The notes beneath the pieces were generated by a model. It made no database searches. It was given only the letters and a program-made list of their open reading frames with translations, and was not told the origin of the DNA. Made by a program: the position numbers and the translations under genes. From NCBI RefSeq assembly GCF_017355365.1, contig NZ_JADIJR010000015.1, forward strand, positions 17,124-81,123: a DNA stretch of 64,000 nucleotides. Direction: 5' to 3'. The first letter of the stretch is position 1; the number at the start of each line of letters is the position of its first letter. Of the stretch, positions 27,227 through 34,760 are shown piece by piece. This DNA comes from Microbacterium sp. SD291 (GTDB lineage Bacteria > Actinomycetota > Actinomycetes > Actinomycetales > Microbacteriaceae).

Positions 27227-28041
27227 GCATGCGGACCTTCGACCCGTACGCCGACGCCGCCCCGGCCGCGCCGCGACAGTTCCTCCACGCGCTGAACCCG
27301 CTCTCCAAGGTCGCGGGCGTCGCCCCCGCGATGCTGCTGCTCATCTTCGTCCGCGACCTCGCCACACCCGCGGCGTTCCTCGCGCTCGGCTACATCACGC
27401 TGCTGATCGGGGCGCGGCTCACGCATCGCACGGCCGCCCTGCTCTTCCTCGCGGTGCCGCTCGGCATCCTCGCGATCGCGTTCGGCTTCTCGCTCTGGGT
27501 GGATGCCGAGCTCGTCAGCGCCAGTTCCCCGATCCTGACGATCGGCGACTGGACCCTGCATCAGGGCGCCCTCCTGATCGGCTTCGCCACGGCGCTCCGC
27601 CTGGGCGCGATCCTCTCCCTCGCGCTGATCGGCGGACTCACCACCACGGGGCCGAACCTCGTCCGCTCCAGCGTGCAGCAGCTGCGGGTCCCGTACCGGA
27701 TCGGATACACGGCACTCGCGGCCTTCCGCTTCGTGCCCCGGTTCGGCTACGAGCTCTCGGTGATCCGCGCCGCCCACCGCGTCCGCGGGCACCACGGCGG
27801 GCGCGGCCCGTTCGCACGGATCGCCCGCGGCTGGGGCTACATCGTGCCGCTGCTCGCCGGCGCGATCCGTCACGCCGAGCGGGTCGCCCTCGCGATGGAC
27901 TCCCGCGCCTTCGGCGCCCACACGACGCGCACCGAGCGCCACCTGGTGCCGTTCCGTGCGCGCGACATCGTCTTCATCGCCGTGAGCCTCGCGGCATCCG
28001 CGGTGATCTTCCTCTCGTTCTTCCCCTGGCAGCTCCCCTGA
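27223..28041 (+). CDS. ECF transporter transmembrane component EcfT
   Basis: This 272-residue membrane protein couples the ATPases to the S component. Early HALNPLSKVAGVAPAMLLL is the family's N-terminal block. Around residues 180-195, AAHRVRGHH and later ALAMDSRAFGAHTTRT are the two Ala-Arg-Gly-type coupling helices that dock into the ATPase grooves; here they read HRVRG and SRAFG. Five or so membrane segments are visible. The start overlaps the ATPase stop (27223-27226). The siderophore-interacting protein follows 11 nt later. Confidence 0.92.
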   Translation: MSMRTFDPYADAAPAAPRQFLHALNPLSKVAGVAPAMLLLIFVRDLATPAAFLALGYITLLIGARLTHRTAALLFLAVPLGILAIAFGFSLWVDAELVSASSPILTIGDWTLHQGALLIGFATALRLGAILSLALIGGLTTTGPNLVRSSVQQLRVPYRIGYTALAAFRFVPRFGYELSVIRAAHRVRGHHGGRGPFARIARGWGYIVPLLAGAIRHAERVALAMDSRAFGAHTTRTERHLVPFRARDIVFIAVSLAASAVIFLSFFPWQLP

Positions 28042-28052
28042 AAGGCGTCCTG

Positions 28053-28928
28053 ATGGCGTTCAGCAAACTGGTCAAGCCCGAGACGGCCGGCCTCATCCAC
28101 CTCACCGTGCAGCGCACCGAGCGGCTCTCCGCGCACTGGATCAGAGTCACGCTCGGCGGCGGCGAGATCGAGAAGTTCCGCGCGATGGGCTACGACCAGT
28201 GGTTCCGGCTGTTCCTCCCGATCGGCGGCGACGCCGGGCTCGAGCGGGTGCCGGCCAAGGCGAACAGGATGTTCGGATACCTGAAGTTCCTGCGTATCCC
28301 CGACGGCGAGCGCCCGGTCATGCGCAACTACAGCGTCCGCGCGTACCGGCCGGCGACTGCCGATGCCGGCGCCGAGATCGACGTCGATTTCGTGCTCCAC
28401 GGGTCGGCAGCCGAGGGGACCGCGGGACCGGCCTCGCGCTGGGCCGAGACTTGCGCGCCGGGAGAGCACGTCCTCGTCATCGACGAGGGGCTCACGTTCA
28501 ACCCTCAGCGCGGCGTCGACCGCGTGCTCCTGATCGGCGATGAGACCGCGCTGCCTGCGATCTCGTCGATCTGCGCGTCGCTGCCGTCGTCCGCGTCCGG
28601 CGTCGCGATCATCGAGGTGCCCTCGAGCGAGGACGCCCTCGAGTTCCCGCGACCCGCGGGCGTCGACGTGATCTGGATCACCCGGCCCCACGAGTTCGAC
28701 CCCGGGCTGCTCGCCCTCGCCGCGCTGCGCGACACGATGCTCCCTGACGGGCCATTCCACGCCTACGCCGCCGGCGAGCAGGCCCTCGCGTCGGGGGTCC
28801 GCAAGCACCTGGTCGGCGAGCGCGGCGTCGACAAGAACCTCGTCAGCTTCTGCGGATACTGGCGGATCGGCGCCGCATCCCCTGCCTCGAAGGCCGCCCG
28901 CGAGGCCGCAGCGGAGCGCCTCGCATGA
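28053..28928 (+). CDS. Siderophore-interacting protein (FAD-dependent ferric reductase)
   Basis: This 291-residue flavoprotein has an FAD-binding_9 domain with RNYSVRAYRP (FAD-contacting RxYS, about residue 90) and HGSAAEGTAGPASRWAE, followed by a SIP domain with GDETALPAI (about 168), AAGEQALASGVRKHL and FCGYWRIG. This family reduces Fe(III)-siderophores inside the cell to free the iron. Its position directly behind EcfT under an iron-box-like site argues that the ECF system imports an iron chelate rather than a vitamin. That assignment is inference; the catalytic family is clear. Confidence 0.95.
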   Translation: MAFSKLVKPETAGLIHLTVQRTERLSAHWIRVTLGGGEIEKFRAMGYDQWFRLFLPIGGDAGLERVPAKANRMFGYLKFLRIPDGERPVMRNYSVRAYRPATADAGAEIDVDFVLHGSAAEGTAGPASRWAETCAPGEHVLVIDEGLTFNPQRGVDRVLLIGDETALPAISSICASLPSSASGVAIIEVPSSEDALEFPRPAGVDVIWITRPHEFDPGLLALAALRDTMLPDGPFHAYAAGEQALASGVRKHLVGERGVDKNLVSFCGYWRIGAASPASKAAREAAAERLA

Positions 28929-29140
28929 GCGGGACGGATGCCGTCGGCTCGAGCGGCGCGACTCCGGGTGCGGGGCCAGAAACGCACCCCACCCGCGGTG
29001 CGGGGTCAGAAACGCATCCGGATCAGCCCGCGAAGATGCACGATCGACCTCGCACGGCGGATGCCGGGCGCTTCCGCTTCTCGACCCGGCTGCGCAAGGC
29101 CGGCGTCGGCGGCCGCGTCCCCGCCGCACGCACGCGGTAG
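28925..29140 (+). CDS. Doubtful small ORF overlapping the SIP stop
   Basis: Seventy-one codons start at an ATGA overlap with the preceding gene, the usual coupling pattern here. The product is rich in Gly, Pro and Arg and contains a duplicated GAGxETHP unit from a 23-nt DNA repeat. No domain, membrane segment or signal peptide is visible. It may be non-coding sequence carrying a short repeat; I keep it only as a possibility. Confidence 0.2.
   Translation: MSGTDAVGSSGATPGAGPETHPTRGAGSETHPDQPAKMHDRPRTADAGRFRFSTRLRKAGVGGRVPAARTR
28967..29019. repeat. 23-nt direct repeat with palindromic ends
   Basis: Copies at 28967-28989 and 28997-29019 differ at two bases. Each begins GGTGCG and ends CGCACC or CGCATCC, so each can fold on itself. 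The 30-nt period keeps frame in the doubtful small ORF. Confidence 0.75.
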
Positions 29141-29170
29141 GGGTCGCGGGGGCGGCTTGCACCAGGGCAC

Positions 29171-29208
29171 GAGGAAGGGCTCCGGATGCAGCATCCGGAG
29201 CCCTCCTC
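29171..29208. terminator. Long perfect hairpin between SIP and acyl-CoA dehydrogenase genes
   Basis: AGGGCTCCGGATGC (29176-29189) pairs with its exact complement (29191-29204) across one central base, and GAGGA/TCCTC extends the stem. It lies 11 nt past the leftward acyl-CoA dehydrogenase stop and serves both converging transcripts. Confidence 0.85.
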
Positions 29209-29219
29209 GAAACGATGCG

Positions 29220-30383
29220 TCAGCGCTTGCCGGCGATCTGACGACCGACCAGGTCGCGCATGATCTCGTTGGTGCCGCCGTAGATGCGGTGCACGCGGGC
29301 GTCGGTGAAGGCCCGCGCGATCGGGTACTCCATGATGTAGCCGTAGCCGCCATGCAGCTGCACGCCGATGTCGAGCACCTCCCATTCGCGCTCCGTCGTC
29401 CAGAACTTGACCTTCGCCGCGTCTTCGGGGGAGAGCCTGCTGTCCTTGTACGCGAGCAGCGCGCGGTCGACGTAGGCCCACATCGCGTCGGTCGTCGCGG
29501 CCATGTCGGCGAGACGGAAGCGGGTGTTCTGGAAGTCGGCGACGCGCTCGCCGAATGCCTCGCGGTCCTTCGTGTAGGCGACGGTCCAGCCCAGAGCCGC
29601 CTGCGCGGCGGCCGCGGCGGCGACGCCGATCGACAGGCGCTCGAGAGGCAGGTTCATCATCAGCTGGATGAAGCCCTGACCCTCCTTGCCGCTGATCAGG
29701 TTCTCGTCGGGGATGAACACGTCGGTGAAGCTGAGCTCGGCCGTGTCCCAGCCGTGGAAGCCCATCTTGCTGAGCTTCTTGCCCTGGTCGAAGCCCTCCA
29801 TGCCCTTCTCGACGAGCAGCAGACTGAAGGCGTCGGGGCGGTTGCCCTCTCCGGTCTTCACGAAGGTCACGACGAGGTCGGCCGTGGAGCCGGAGGAGAT
29901 GAACGTCTTCGCGCCGTTGAGGATGTACCCGCCGTCGACCTTCTTCGCGTTGGTCTTGATGCCACGGAGGTCGGAGCCCGCACCGGGGTCGGTCATGGCG
30001 AGAGCGCCGAGCACCTCACCGCTGGCCATGCGGGGCAGCCACTTCTCCTTCTGCTCCTGAGTGCCCATGTGCACGAGGTAGGGGACGGCGAGGTCGTCCT
30101 GGATGCCGAAGGCGCCGGCGAGGGAACCTGCGCCTGAGGCGATGACCTCCTCCATCACGATCGTGCGGAAGCGGTAGTCCTGGAGCATTCCGGCGCCGCC
30201 GAACTCCTCGGGGACCGAGAGGCCGATCAGACCAGCCTCGCCCGCGGCGAGCATGGTCGGGCGGTCGATCTCGCCGGCGGCGTCCCACTTCTCGATGGCC
30301 TCGTTCGTGACGTGGCGCTTGACGAAGTCCTTGACGAGGTCGCGGAATGCCTCGTGGTCCTCTTCGTAGATGTCGCGTTCCAT
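29220..30383 (-). CDS. Acyl-CoA dehydrogenase
   Basis: This is a 387-residue FAD enzyme for alpha-beta oxidation of an acyl-CoA. AMTDPGAGSDLRGIKT (about residues 125-140) and WTTEREWEVLDIGVQLHGGYGY are family signatures. At the usual catalytic Glu site of MCAD/SCAD (YEGT) it has YGGTNEIMRD, with Gly instead of Glu. A Glu occurs in NLPLERLSIG (about 245), the place where LCAD and isovaleryl-CoA dehydrogenases put their base, so it is probably active with long or branched substrates. A GGAGGA Shine-Dalgarno precedes the ATG and a TAGAAT -10 box lies on the complement of 30422-30427. Confidence 0.93.
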   Translation of the reverse strand: MERDIYEEDHEAFRDLVKDFVKRHVTNEAIEKWDAAGEIDRPTMLAAGEAGLIGLSVPEEFGGAGMLQDYRFRTIVMEEVIASGAGSLAGAFGIQDDLAVPYLVHMGTQEQKEKWLPRMASGEVLGALAMTDPGAGSDLRGIKTNAKKVDGGYILNGAKTFISSGSTADLVVTFVKTGEGNRPDAFSLLLVEKGMEGFDQGKKLSKMGFHGWDTAELSFTDVFIPDENLISGKEGQGFIQLMMNLPLERLSIGVAAAAAAQAALGWTVAYTKDREAFGERVADFQNTRFRLADMAATTDAMWAYVDRALLAYKDSRLSPEDAAKVKFWTTEREWEVLDIGVQLHGGYGYIMEYPIARAFTDARVHRIYGGTNEIMRDLVGRQIAGKR

Positions 30384-30455
30384 GGGGTCCTCCGGTGAGT
30401 CTCGTGCGTCGTTGCTCCGGTGATTCTATGCCGGAAACATGGGCGAAGACAGCGA

Positions 30456-30487
30456 TTTGTGAGAATGCGTCCCACAATTCGTGAGAC
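30456..30487. promoter_or_regulatory. Operator-like half-sites upstream of the acyl-CoA dehydrogenase
   Basis: GTCCCACAATTCGTGAGAC (30469-30487) is a near-perfect dyad with 7-bp arms. A further TTGTGAGA half-site at about 30457 makes a second dyad with the central CCCACAA. The array sits upstream of the -35 region of the leftward promoter. It may bind a fatty-acid-responsive repressor or activator encoded elsewhere. Confidence 0.45.
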
Positions 30488-30536
30488 TGGGTACCGCGAT
30501 TGTCGGATGCCGCAACAGGCAGCCGGACCGACCGGA

Positions 30537-31472
30537 TCAGTGCGCGTAGTCGGGTGCTGCGGGGAGGCCGAAGAACTCCTCGAGCGTGTGGAACCCGCCG
30601 TCGTGATAGGCGGCGGCGAGCTCGGTGCCGATGTACCGGAGGTGCCACGGCTCCGGCTGATATCCGGTCACTCCGGTGCCCACCTGCTCATAGCGGACGA
30701 TGAAGCCGTGCTCCCAGGCATGCTCGGCGACCCACGCCCCCTGAGCGGTCGCGCCGAACGCCTCTATCCCGCCGCACTGCGGGCTGCAGGCGACGAGGTC
30801 GAGGGCGAGGCCGGTCTGATGCTCGCTGTGACCGGCGCGGGCGGACGCGGCATCCGCCTGGTCCTGCCCTCGGGACTCGACGTGGGTCGCGTGCGTGCGC
30901 ACCTGCAGATCGTAGGAGCGGTAGCCGTTGTTCGCGCCGATCCGGCCGACCCCGGCGGCCTCCGCCGCGTCAGCCATGACGCCGACCGCAGCGGCGACGT
31001 CGGCGCGCGCACGCCCTGAGGCCGTCGTCATCTGCAGCGGCATCTCCGCCAGGGAGGCCGGGGCGAAGTCGACGGGGTCGAGCGGACGCGACTTGTTGAC
31101 GACCACCCACACGTGGGCGGGATCGTCGAGCGAGACGCAGGGTGCGTTCCCGGCGATGACGGCAGCGCGGAAGCTCTCGCCGCCGCCGAAGCCGGCGATC
31201 GTGGCCGCGTCATCCGCCGAGGCGATCGCCTCCTGCACCACGGGCTCGGAGCAGGGGTCCGCTGCGACCGTCGCGCCGACCTGCACGGCAGGAACCTCCT
31301 GCACCAGAACCGGCTCGGGTATGGCCTGAACGCGCTCGGCCGAAGTGGCCACCGGAGCAGTCGCGATCGAGAGCAGGATTCCGATGGCGGTCACCGCGAG
31401 GCCGATCGGCAGCGCGGGTCCGTGGATCGGGGAACGCGGCGCCGCGTGCTGAGGCTGCGGCGCGGGATTCAT
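30537..31472 (-). CDS. VanY-like D-alanyl-D-alanine carboxypeptidase (peptidase M15B)
   Basis: This 311-residue exported or membrane-anchored peptidase trims the terminal D-Ala of peptidoglycan stem peptides. A hydrophobic segment (about residues 18-40, LPIGLAVTAIGILLSIATAP) follows a short polar start. The zinc site is complete: SEHQTGLALDL (SxHxxGxAxD, first His and Asp) and EPWHLRYIG (general-base Glu and last His). GYRSYDLQ is the conserved substrate-binding Arg region. Two cysteine pairs outside the core may form disulfides. I prefer the ATG at 31472, with GGGAG 9 nt before it, over 31490, where the Shine-Dalgarno nearly touches the start. Confidence 0.9.
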   Translation of the reverse strand: MNPAPQPQHAAPRSPIHGPALPIGLAVTAIGILLSIATAPVATSAERVQAIPEPVLVQEVPAVQVGATVAADPCSEPVVQEAIASADDAATIAGFGGGESFRAAVIAGNAPCVSLDDPAHVWVVVNKSRPLDPVDFAPASLAEMPLQMTTASGRARADVAAAVGVMADAAEAAGVGRIGANNGYRSYDLQVRTHATHVESRGQDQADAASARAGHSEHQTGLALDLVACSPQCGGIEAFGATAQGAWVAEHAWEHGFIVRYEQVGTGVTGYQPEPWHLRYIGTELAAAYHDGGFHTLEEFFGLPAAPDYAH

Positions 31473-31554
31473 GCTTCCATTCTCCCTCATTTCCTTTCGA
31501 ACAGACTTCTGACCCGATGTTGACCGATTGTCGTTTCTATGTTCGAATGAAGGT

Positions 31555-32613
31555 ATGCGGTGGCAGGGACAGAAGCTCGGAGAGGTGGATGCCGCTGCGC
31601 TCCCCGGTCTCGAGGCGCGGACCGGAATCCTGCGTACGGTCACCACGCCCGAGTTCGCCGGCATGACCTTCCACGAGGTGCTGTCGAAGTCGGCGCTGAA
31701 CAAGGTGCCAGGAGCTTCGCGGATGCCGTTCGCCTGGACGATCAATCCGTACCGTGGATGCAGTCATGCATGCGTCTACTGCTTCGCCCGCGGCACTCAC
31801 GAGTATCTCGACCTCGACGGCGGCTCCGACTTCGACTCGCAGATCGTCGTGAAGGTGAACGTGGTCGACGTGCTCGAACGCGAGCTGCGGCGCGGCAGCT
31901 GGCAGCACGAGACCGTGGCGCTGGGAACCAACACCGATCCGTATCAGCGTGCCGAGGGTCGCTACAAGCTGATGCCGGGGATCATCGAGACCCTCGCGGC
32001 ATCCGGCACCCCGATGTCCGTGCTGACCAAGGGCACGCTGATCCGCCGCGACATCCCGTTGCTGGTGGAAGCGGCGCGGCGAGTGCCTGTGGACATCCAG
32101 ATGTCCATCGCGATGTACGACGACGAGCTGCAGAAGGCGATCGAGCCGGGCACGCCGACGACCCAGGCGCGACTCGACACCGTGCGCGCGCTGACCGATG
32201 CCGGGTTCCGGGTCACCGTGTTCCTGATGCCGATCATGCCCCACATGACCGACTCCGTCGCGGCGATCGACAGCGCGCTGACGCGGATCAAGGAGTCAGG
32301 CGCCACTCGCGTGATCTACGGCGCGCTGCACCTGCGCCCTGGGGTGAAGCCGTGGTTCATGCAGTGGCTCGGCGATTTCCGTCCCGACCTCGTCTCGTCG
32401 TACCGGGGCCTGTACCCCGGCATGTCGGCAGAGGCGCCGAAGCCGTACCGGCAGTGGCTCGCGAAGCGCGCACGACCGCTCATCCGGATGCATGGCCTCG
32501 ATGGCCGGCACGAGGACGACTACCCCGTGCGAGGCATGAGGCCCTCGCCGAGCTTCGCGACGGCGAAGGGCCCGCCGGCGACATCCGCACCGCTCCAGCC
32601 GATGCTCTTCTGA
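31555..32613 (+). CDS. Rv2578c family radical SAM protein
   Basis: This 352-residue protein has the radical SAM cluster motif GCSHACVYCFARG (CxxxCxxC at about residues 66-73) after INPYRG, as in the SPL/Rv2578c group. NTDPYQRAEGRYKLM and SVLTKGTLIRRDIPLL are further conserved blocks. The protein starts MRWQGQ, the typical family N-terminus, so the ATG at 31555 is chosen. A TATGTT box at 31539-31544 would give a leader of a few bases only. The reaction is unknown; relatives are loosely related to spore photoproduct lyase. It is divergent from the carboxypeptidase gene. Confidence 0.92.
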   Translation: MRWQGQKLGEVDAAALPGLEARTGILRTVTTPEFAGMTFHEVLSKSALNKVPGASRMPFAWTINPYRGCSHACVYCFARGTHEYLDLDGGSDFDSQIVVKVNVVDVLERELRRGSWQHETVALGTNTDPYQRAEGRYKLMPGIIETLAASGTPMSVLTKGTLIRRDIPLLVEAARRVPVDIQMSIAMYDDELQKAIEPGTPTTQARLDTVRALTDAGFRVTVFLMPIMPHMTDSVAAIDSALTRIKESGATRVIYGALHLRPGVKPWFMQWLGDFRPDLVSSYRGLYPGMSAEAPKPYRQWLAKRARPLIRMHGLDGRHEDDYPVRGMRPSPSFATAKGPPATSAPLQPMLF

Positions 32614-32703
32614 TCCCCGCCCGCCGAGACGCCGCCGGCAGAACCCCTGTCGGCGGCGCGAGTTCCGCGCGACAATCAGGAGTGACCACGCTGGGGGTCG
32701 GAC

Positions 32704-34014
32704 ATGGCACGGATTCTCGTGAGCGCGATGCCGTTCACCGGACACGTCACGCCGATGCGAGCCGTCGCTCATGCGCTCGTGTCCCGCGGGCACCACGTGC
32801 GCTTCTACACGGGCAGCGCGTTCCGAGACGGCGTCGAAGCGTCCGGAGCATCCCTCGTCCCATGGCGAAGAGCGCCGGATTTCGACGAGACGGATCTGCC
32901 GGCGGCCTTCCCCCGCCTCGTCGGCAAGAAGGGGCTGCAGCAGCTCCTGATCAACGTGCAGGACGTCTTCATCGAGACCGCGCCGGCGCAGGTCGCCGAT
33001 CTGCGCGAGGAGTTCGATCGCGAACCCTGGGACGCGATCGTGGGCGACGAGCTGTCGCTGGGAGCGGTGCTGTTCGATGAGCTGGAGCACACGCATCTGG
33101 CCACCGTCGCGGTGCTGCCCCTGCACCTGGCGGGATCTCAGGGTCCCCCGAGCGGATTGGGCCTTCAGCCCGGCCGGAACCCGGTGACACGGGCGCGCGA
33201 TGCGCTGCTGCGAGCTGTCGTTCCGCTGATCTCACGTCCGATCCTCGGTCCGCTGTCCAGAGCCCGTGCGGCCGTCGACCTGCCCGCCTCGGGGCTGGGC
33301 CTTGATCGGATGCTCTTCTCACGCGAGCTCATCATCGCGTCGGGTTCTCCGATGCTCGACTTCCGCCGTACAGACCGACCGGACGAGCTGTCTTTCGTCG
33401 GACGACTCGCCACGCCCGCCTCGCCTGCTCCGACCCCCGCCGCCGACCTCCCGCCGTGGTGGGGCGACCTCGAGGGGCGCCGCGTGGTCCACGTGACCCA
33501 GGGGACGCTGAACACCGACCCGGACGACCTCATCAGGCCCGCCCTCGAAGCGCTCGCCGATCTCGACGCGCTCGTCGTCGTCGCGACAGGTGCGCTCGGC
33601 CGGAGCGAGCTTCCCTTCGCCGTGCCGCCGAACGCCCGCGTCGCCGGGTTCCTCCCCTACGCGCAGCTGCTCCCCCGCGTCGACACGATGATCACGAACG
33701 GCGGCTGGGGCGGCACCCTCGCCGCTCTCGAGCACGGCATTCCGCTGGTCATCGCCGGCGGCGAGCTCGACAAGCCCGAGATCGCCGCCCGAGTGGCGTG
33801 GACGGGCGCCGGCGTGAACCTGCGCACCGGCACCCCGAACGCCCGCCAGGTCGAGGCCGGCTACCGGCGGATCGTCACGGATCCGTCGGTCAGACAGGCA
33901 GCAGCCGGGGTCGCCGCCGAGCTGCGGTCGTTCGGCGGGGCGATTCGCGCTGCCGAGCTGATCGAAGAGCTCACGGCCGAGCGCAGGTCACCGGGCCCCG
34001 TCGTCGACGCGTAG
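32704..34014 (+). CDS. GT1-family (UGT/MGT-like) glycosyltransferase
   Basis: This 436-residue GT-B enzyme transfers a sugar from a nucleotide donor to a small molecule. The N-terminal acceptor domain starts with SAMPFTGHVTPMRAVAHAL, the usual GHV/INP loop whose His is the base. The C-terminal donor domain has VTQGTLN (about residue 265), VAGFLPYAQLLPRVDTMITNGGWGGT (HxGWGGT-type loop with Asn replacing His) and LVIAGGELDKPEIAARV. These blocks resemble macrolide glycosyltransferases and rhamnosyltransferases. The His-to-Asn change at the donor loop is unusual and may alter activity. The acceptor is unknown. YaeQ follows 11 nt later. Confidence 0.88.
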   Translation: MARILVSAMPFTGHVTPMRAVAHALVSRGHHVRFYTGSAFRDGVEASGASLVPWRRAPDFDETDLPAAFPRLVGKKGLQQLLINVQDVFIETAPAQVADLREEFDREPWDAIVGDELSLGAVLFDELEHTHLATVAVLPLHLAGSQGPPSGLGLQPGRNPVTRARDALLRAVVPLISRPILGPLSRARAAVDLPASGLGLDRMLFSRELIIASGSPMLDFRRTDRPDELSFVGRLATPASPAPTPAADLPPWWGDLEGRRVVHVTQGTLNTDPDDLIRPALEALADLDALVVVATGALGRSELPFAVPPNARVAGFLPYAQLLPRVDTMITNGGWGGTLAALEHGIPLVIAGGELDKPEIAARVAWTGAGVNLRTGTPNARQVEAGYRRIVTDPSVRQAAAGVAAELRSFGGAIRAAELIEELTAERRSPGPVVDA

Positions 34015-34025
34015 GCTCGGTCGTT

Positions 34026-34565
34026 ATGGCTATCGGTTCGACGATGCACACGTTCGATGTGCAGCTTGCAGACATGGACCGTGGTGTCTACGAGGACTTC
34101 TCCCTGCGCGTCGCGCGGCATCCTTCGGAGACTGATGCGTACATGCTCACCCGCGTCCTCGCGTACGGACTCGAGTTCACCGAGGGCATCACGTTCGGCG
34201 GCGGCATCTCCCAGACCGACGAGCCCGCCGTCCTCGTGCGCGACCTCACCGGCCTGACGACAGCCTGGATCGAGGTCGGCGCCCCCGACGCCGAGCGCCT
34301 GCACTACGGCAGCCGGCTCGCCGAGCGCACCGTCGTCTACACGCACCGCGACCCGGCGAAGGTCATGGCGCCGTGGGCTGACAAGCGCATCCATCGCTCC
34401 GAGGACATCCGGGTCTTCAGCTTCGACCCGGGCTTCATCGACTCGGCAGCTCCCCTCATCGAGCGTCGCAACACCATCACTCTGACCGTGACCGAGCAGG
34501 TGCTCTACCTCGACCTGAACGGCACGACGCTGACCTCGAGCATCCACGAGCACGCGCTCGCGTGA
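34026..34565 (+). CDS. YaeQ family protein
   Basis: This 179-residue protein has the YaeQ signature: VQLADMDRGVYEDFSLRVARHPSETDAYMLTRVLAYGLEF (quoted in parts: DMDRGVYED, RHPSETD), then DEPAVLVRDLTG and WIEVGAPD. The fold is related to PD-(D/E)XK nucleases; the E and D/E residues in SETD and WIEVG correspond to the pseudo-active site, but no activity is established for the family. TAGGCT (34012-34017) lies 8 nt before the ATG, so it may be leaderless, although the glycosyltransferase gene ends just upstream. Confidence 0.9.
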   Translation: MAIGSTMHTFDVQLADMDRGVYEDFSLRVARHPSETDAYMLTRVLAYGLEFTEGITFGGGISQTDEPAVLVRDLTGLTTAWIEVGAPDAERLHYGSRLAERTVVYTHRDPAKVMAPWADKRIHRSEDIRVFSFDPGFIDSAAPLIERRNTITLTVTEQVLYLDLNGTTLTSSIHEHALA

Positions 34566-34645
34566 CGCTCCGCGGCAGTCGCTGCGGCCACAGCGCCGCT
34601 CAGCATCCGCCGACTGCACGGCCTGTCGACGTCGAGTACTCGTGC

Positions 34646-34713
34646 ACTCGGCGACGTCACGCGAAGTCGACGCGCAGTTCCCCTGAGCTCGGCGAGTTCA
34701 CGTGAAGTCGACG
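34646..34713. repeat. 27-nt imperfect direct repeat downstream of yaeQ
   Basis: Copies at 34646-34672 and 34687-34713 share CTCGGCGA, then TCACG, then GAAGTCGACG, with about four mismatches and a 41-nt period. They lie between the yaeQ stop and the shared terminator. Purpose unknown. Confidence 0.6.
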
Positions 34714-34750
34714 AAGGCCCCGCACCGGCGGATGCCGGGACGGGGCCTTC
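34713..34750. terminator. Bidirectional terminator between yaeQ and the helicase gene
   Basis: GAAGGCCCCG (34713-34722) pairs perfectly with CGGGGCCTTC (34741-34750), and CCGGC-GGAT-GCCGG continues the stem inside. It sits between the converging genes, 11 nt from the helicase stop. Confidence 0.9.
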
Positions 34751-34760
34751 GGAGCACGGC

